From assembly GCA_021737905.1 (NCBI GenBank), contig JAIPDA010000030.1:1-14144 (forward strand): a stretch of 14,144 nt of DNA, given 5' to 3'. The notes under the pieces are model-generated. The model saw only the letters and a list, made by a program, of their open reading frames with translations, was not told the DNA's origin and made no database searches. Position numbers and translations under genes: made by a program. Positions 13,389-14,144 of this stretch are shown here, piece after piece. Position 1 is the stretch's first letter, and the number at the start of each line of letters is the position of its first letter. This DNA comes from Rhodoferax sp. (GTDB lineage: Bacteria > Pseudomonadota > Gammaproteobacteria > Burkholderiales > Burkholderiaceae_C).

Positions 13389-14144
13389 TCAGGCTAAAGC
13401 GGTGCAGACACGAATGACTTCGGCACCATAGGCGTGCAGTTTCTTGCTGCCCATGCCGCTGATGCCTTCCAGGTCAGCCAGGCTTTGCGGGGCTTGTTCG
13501 GCAATCGCACGCAAGGTGGCGTCGTGAAAGATCACAAAGGCCGGCAGGTTGTGTTCGCGCGCGACTTCGGCGCGCCAGGCCTTGAGCCGGCCCAGGCGCT
13601 CCAGCGCACCGGCGTTCAGGCTGGCCTCGGCCATGCCCTTGACCGAGGTCTTGGTCGGTTTGCTGCTGCGCTTTTTGCTTCCGGCACCGGCAGCTTGCTC
13701 GCGCAGCATCAGCGAGACTTCGCCGCGCAAAACGGCGCGCGCGTCGGGCAGCAGCTCCAGCGTGCTGAAGGCTTCGCTGTCCACACGCACCATGTTCTTG
13801 GCAATCAGCTGGCGCAGCACGCCGCGCCACTGCGCCTCAGCCAGGTCGGCGCCTATGCCGAAGGTGCTGAGCTTGTCGTGCGCGTACTGCGCCATTTTGT
13901 CGGTGGCTTTGCCGCGCAAAATATCCATGATGTGACCGGCGCCAAAGCTGATGCCGCTGGCCTGCTGCACCCGGTAAATGCAGCTGAGCATCTTGCGCGC
14001 CGCGTCGGTGGCGTCCCACACCGCCGGCGGCATCAGGCAGTTGTGGCAATTCATGCAGGGCTGGCTGCCCTCACCAAAGTAGCGCAGCAGGCTCACGCGC
14101 CGGCAGTGCGTGTCTTCGGCCAGCGTCAGCAGTGCGTCAAGCTT
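13389..14144 (-). CDS. recQ: ATP-dependent DNA helicase RecQ, C-terminal part
   Basis: The last 251 residues of RecQ; the frame stays open to the window edge, so the helicase core is missing. RecQ unwinds duplex and structured DNA 3'-5' in recombination and fork repair. In order: the zinc-binding module with four Cys (C14, C30, C33, C36, counted from the edge; HCRRVSLLRYFGE, then PCMNCHNC); the RQC winged helix (about 52-135, GAGHIMDILRG and the AEAQWRGVLRQLI helix); a basic linker (GSKKRSSKPTKTSVKG); and the HRDC domain (about 175-247, NLPAFVIFHDATLRAIAE, LEGISGMGSKKLHAYG). Apparent starts inside the window, such as the GTG at 14096, are internal codons. It ends 212 bp upstream of aapJ in the same direction. 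Confidence 0.96.
   Translation of the reverse strand, partial: KLDALLTLAEDTHCRRVSLLRYFGEGSQPCMNCHNCLMPPAVWDATDAARKMLSCIYRVQQASGISFGAGHIMDILRGKATDKMAQYAHDKLSTFGIGADLAEAQWRGVLRQLIAKNMVRVDSEAFSTLELLPDARAVLRGEVSLMLREQAAGAGSKKRSSKPTKTSVKGMAEASLNAGALERLGRLKAWRAEVAREHNLPAFVIFHDATLRAIAEQAPQSLADLEGISGMGSKKLHAYGAEVIRVCTALA

Noticed and set aside
14139..14144. The window ends exactly in AAGCTT, suggesting a cloning junction.
   Set aside because: A single six-base match is weak evidence, and recQ reads normally up to the edge.

Overview
The window is about 14.1 kb of GC-rich chromosomal DNA from a betaproteobacterium. It most resembles the Burkholderiales, family Comamonadaceae (Rhodoferax/Polaromonas type). 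That placement is inferred from protein style, gene order, base composition and the parS sequence; no database search was possible. Genes are densely packed. I saw no transposon, prophage, CRISPR array, rRNA or tRNA.

Region 1 (1-4652, + strand) is a chromosome-maintenance cluster: the 3' half of mnmG (tRNA U34 modification), rsmG (16S rRNA G527 methylation), a LysE/RhtB exporter, parA, a small RBBP9/YdeN-type alpha/beta hydrolase, and parB. Two parS centromere sites with perfect 14-bp palindromes lie inside mnmG. A third, hybrid site lies inside rsmG. The DNA that ParB should load on is therefore carried within the neighbouring genes. The hydrolase sits between parA and parB.

Region 2 (4653-8855) holds metabolic genes. 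On the - strand is an FAD-linked 2-hydroxyacid (D-lactate/glycolate-type) dehydrogenase. Diverging from it on the + strand is a PduO-type cob(I)alamin adenosyltransferase. Then, on the - strand, come a YdiI/MenI-like hotdog thioesterase, an unrecognised membrane-anchored protein and an EamA/DMT exporter, reading in the order EamA, unknown, thioesterase.

Region 3 (8899-13176, - strand) is a complete polar amino-acid ABC importer of the AapJQMP/YhdWXYZ type: binding protein, two long permeases, ATPase. Its control region is the most information-rich non-coding DNA here. It has a near-consensus sigma-54 promoter 37 bp upstream of a TTG start codon. About 85 and 106 bp upstream of the predicted transcription start lie an 18-bp perfect palindrome and a further half-site, 21 bp apart, which is the layout expected for an enhancer-binding activator. 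Two hairpins follow the binding-protein gene and could reduce readthrough into the permease genes.

Region 4 (13389-14144, - strand) is the 3' part of recQ, covering the zinc, winged-helix and HRDC regions; it runs off the window end.

All genes belong to known families. The best leads are regulatory or architectural: parS embedded in coding sequence, the hydrolase inside parAB, and the sigma-54 control region with its unassigned palindrome.
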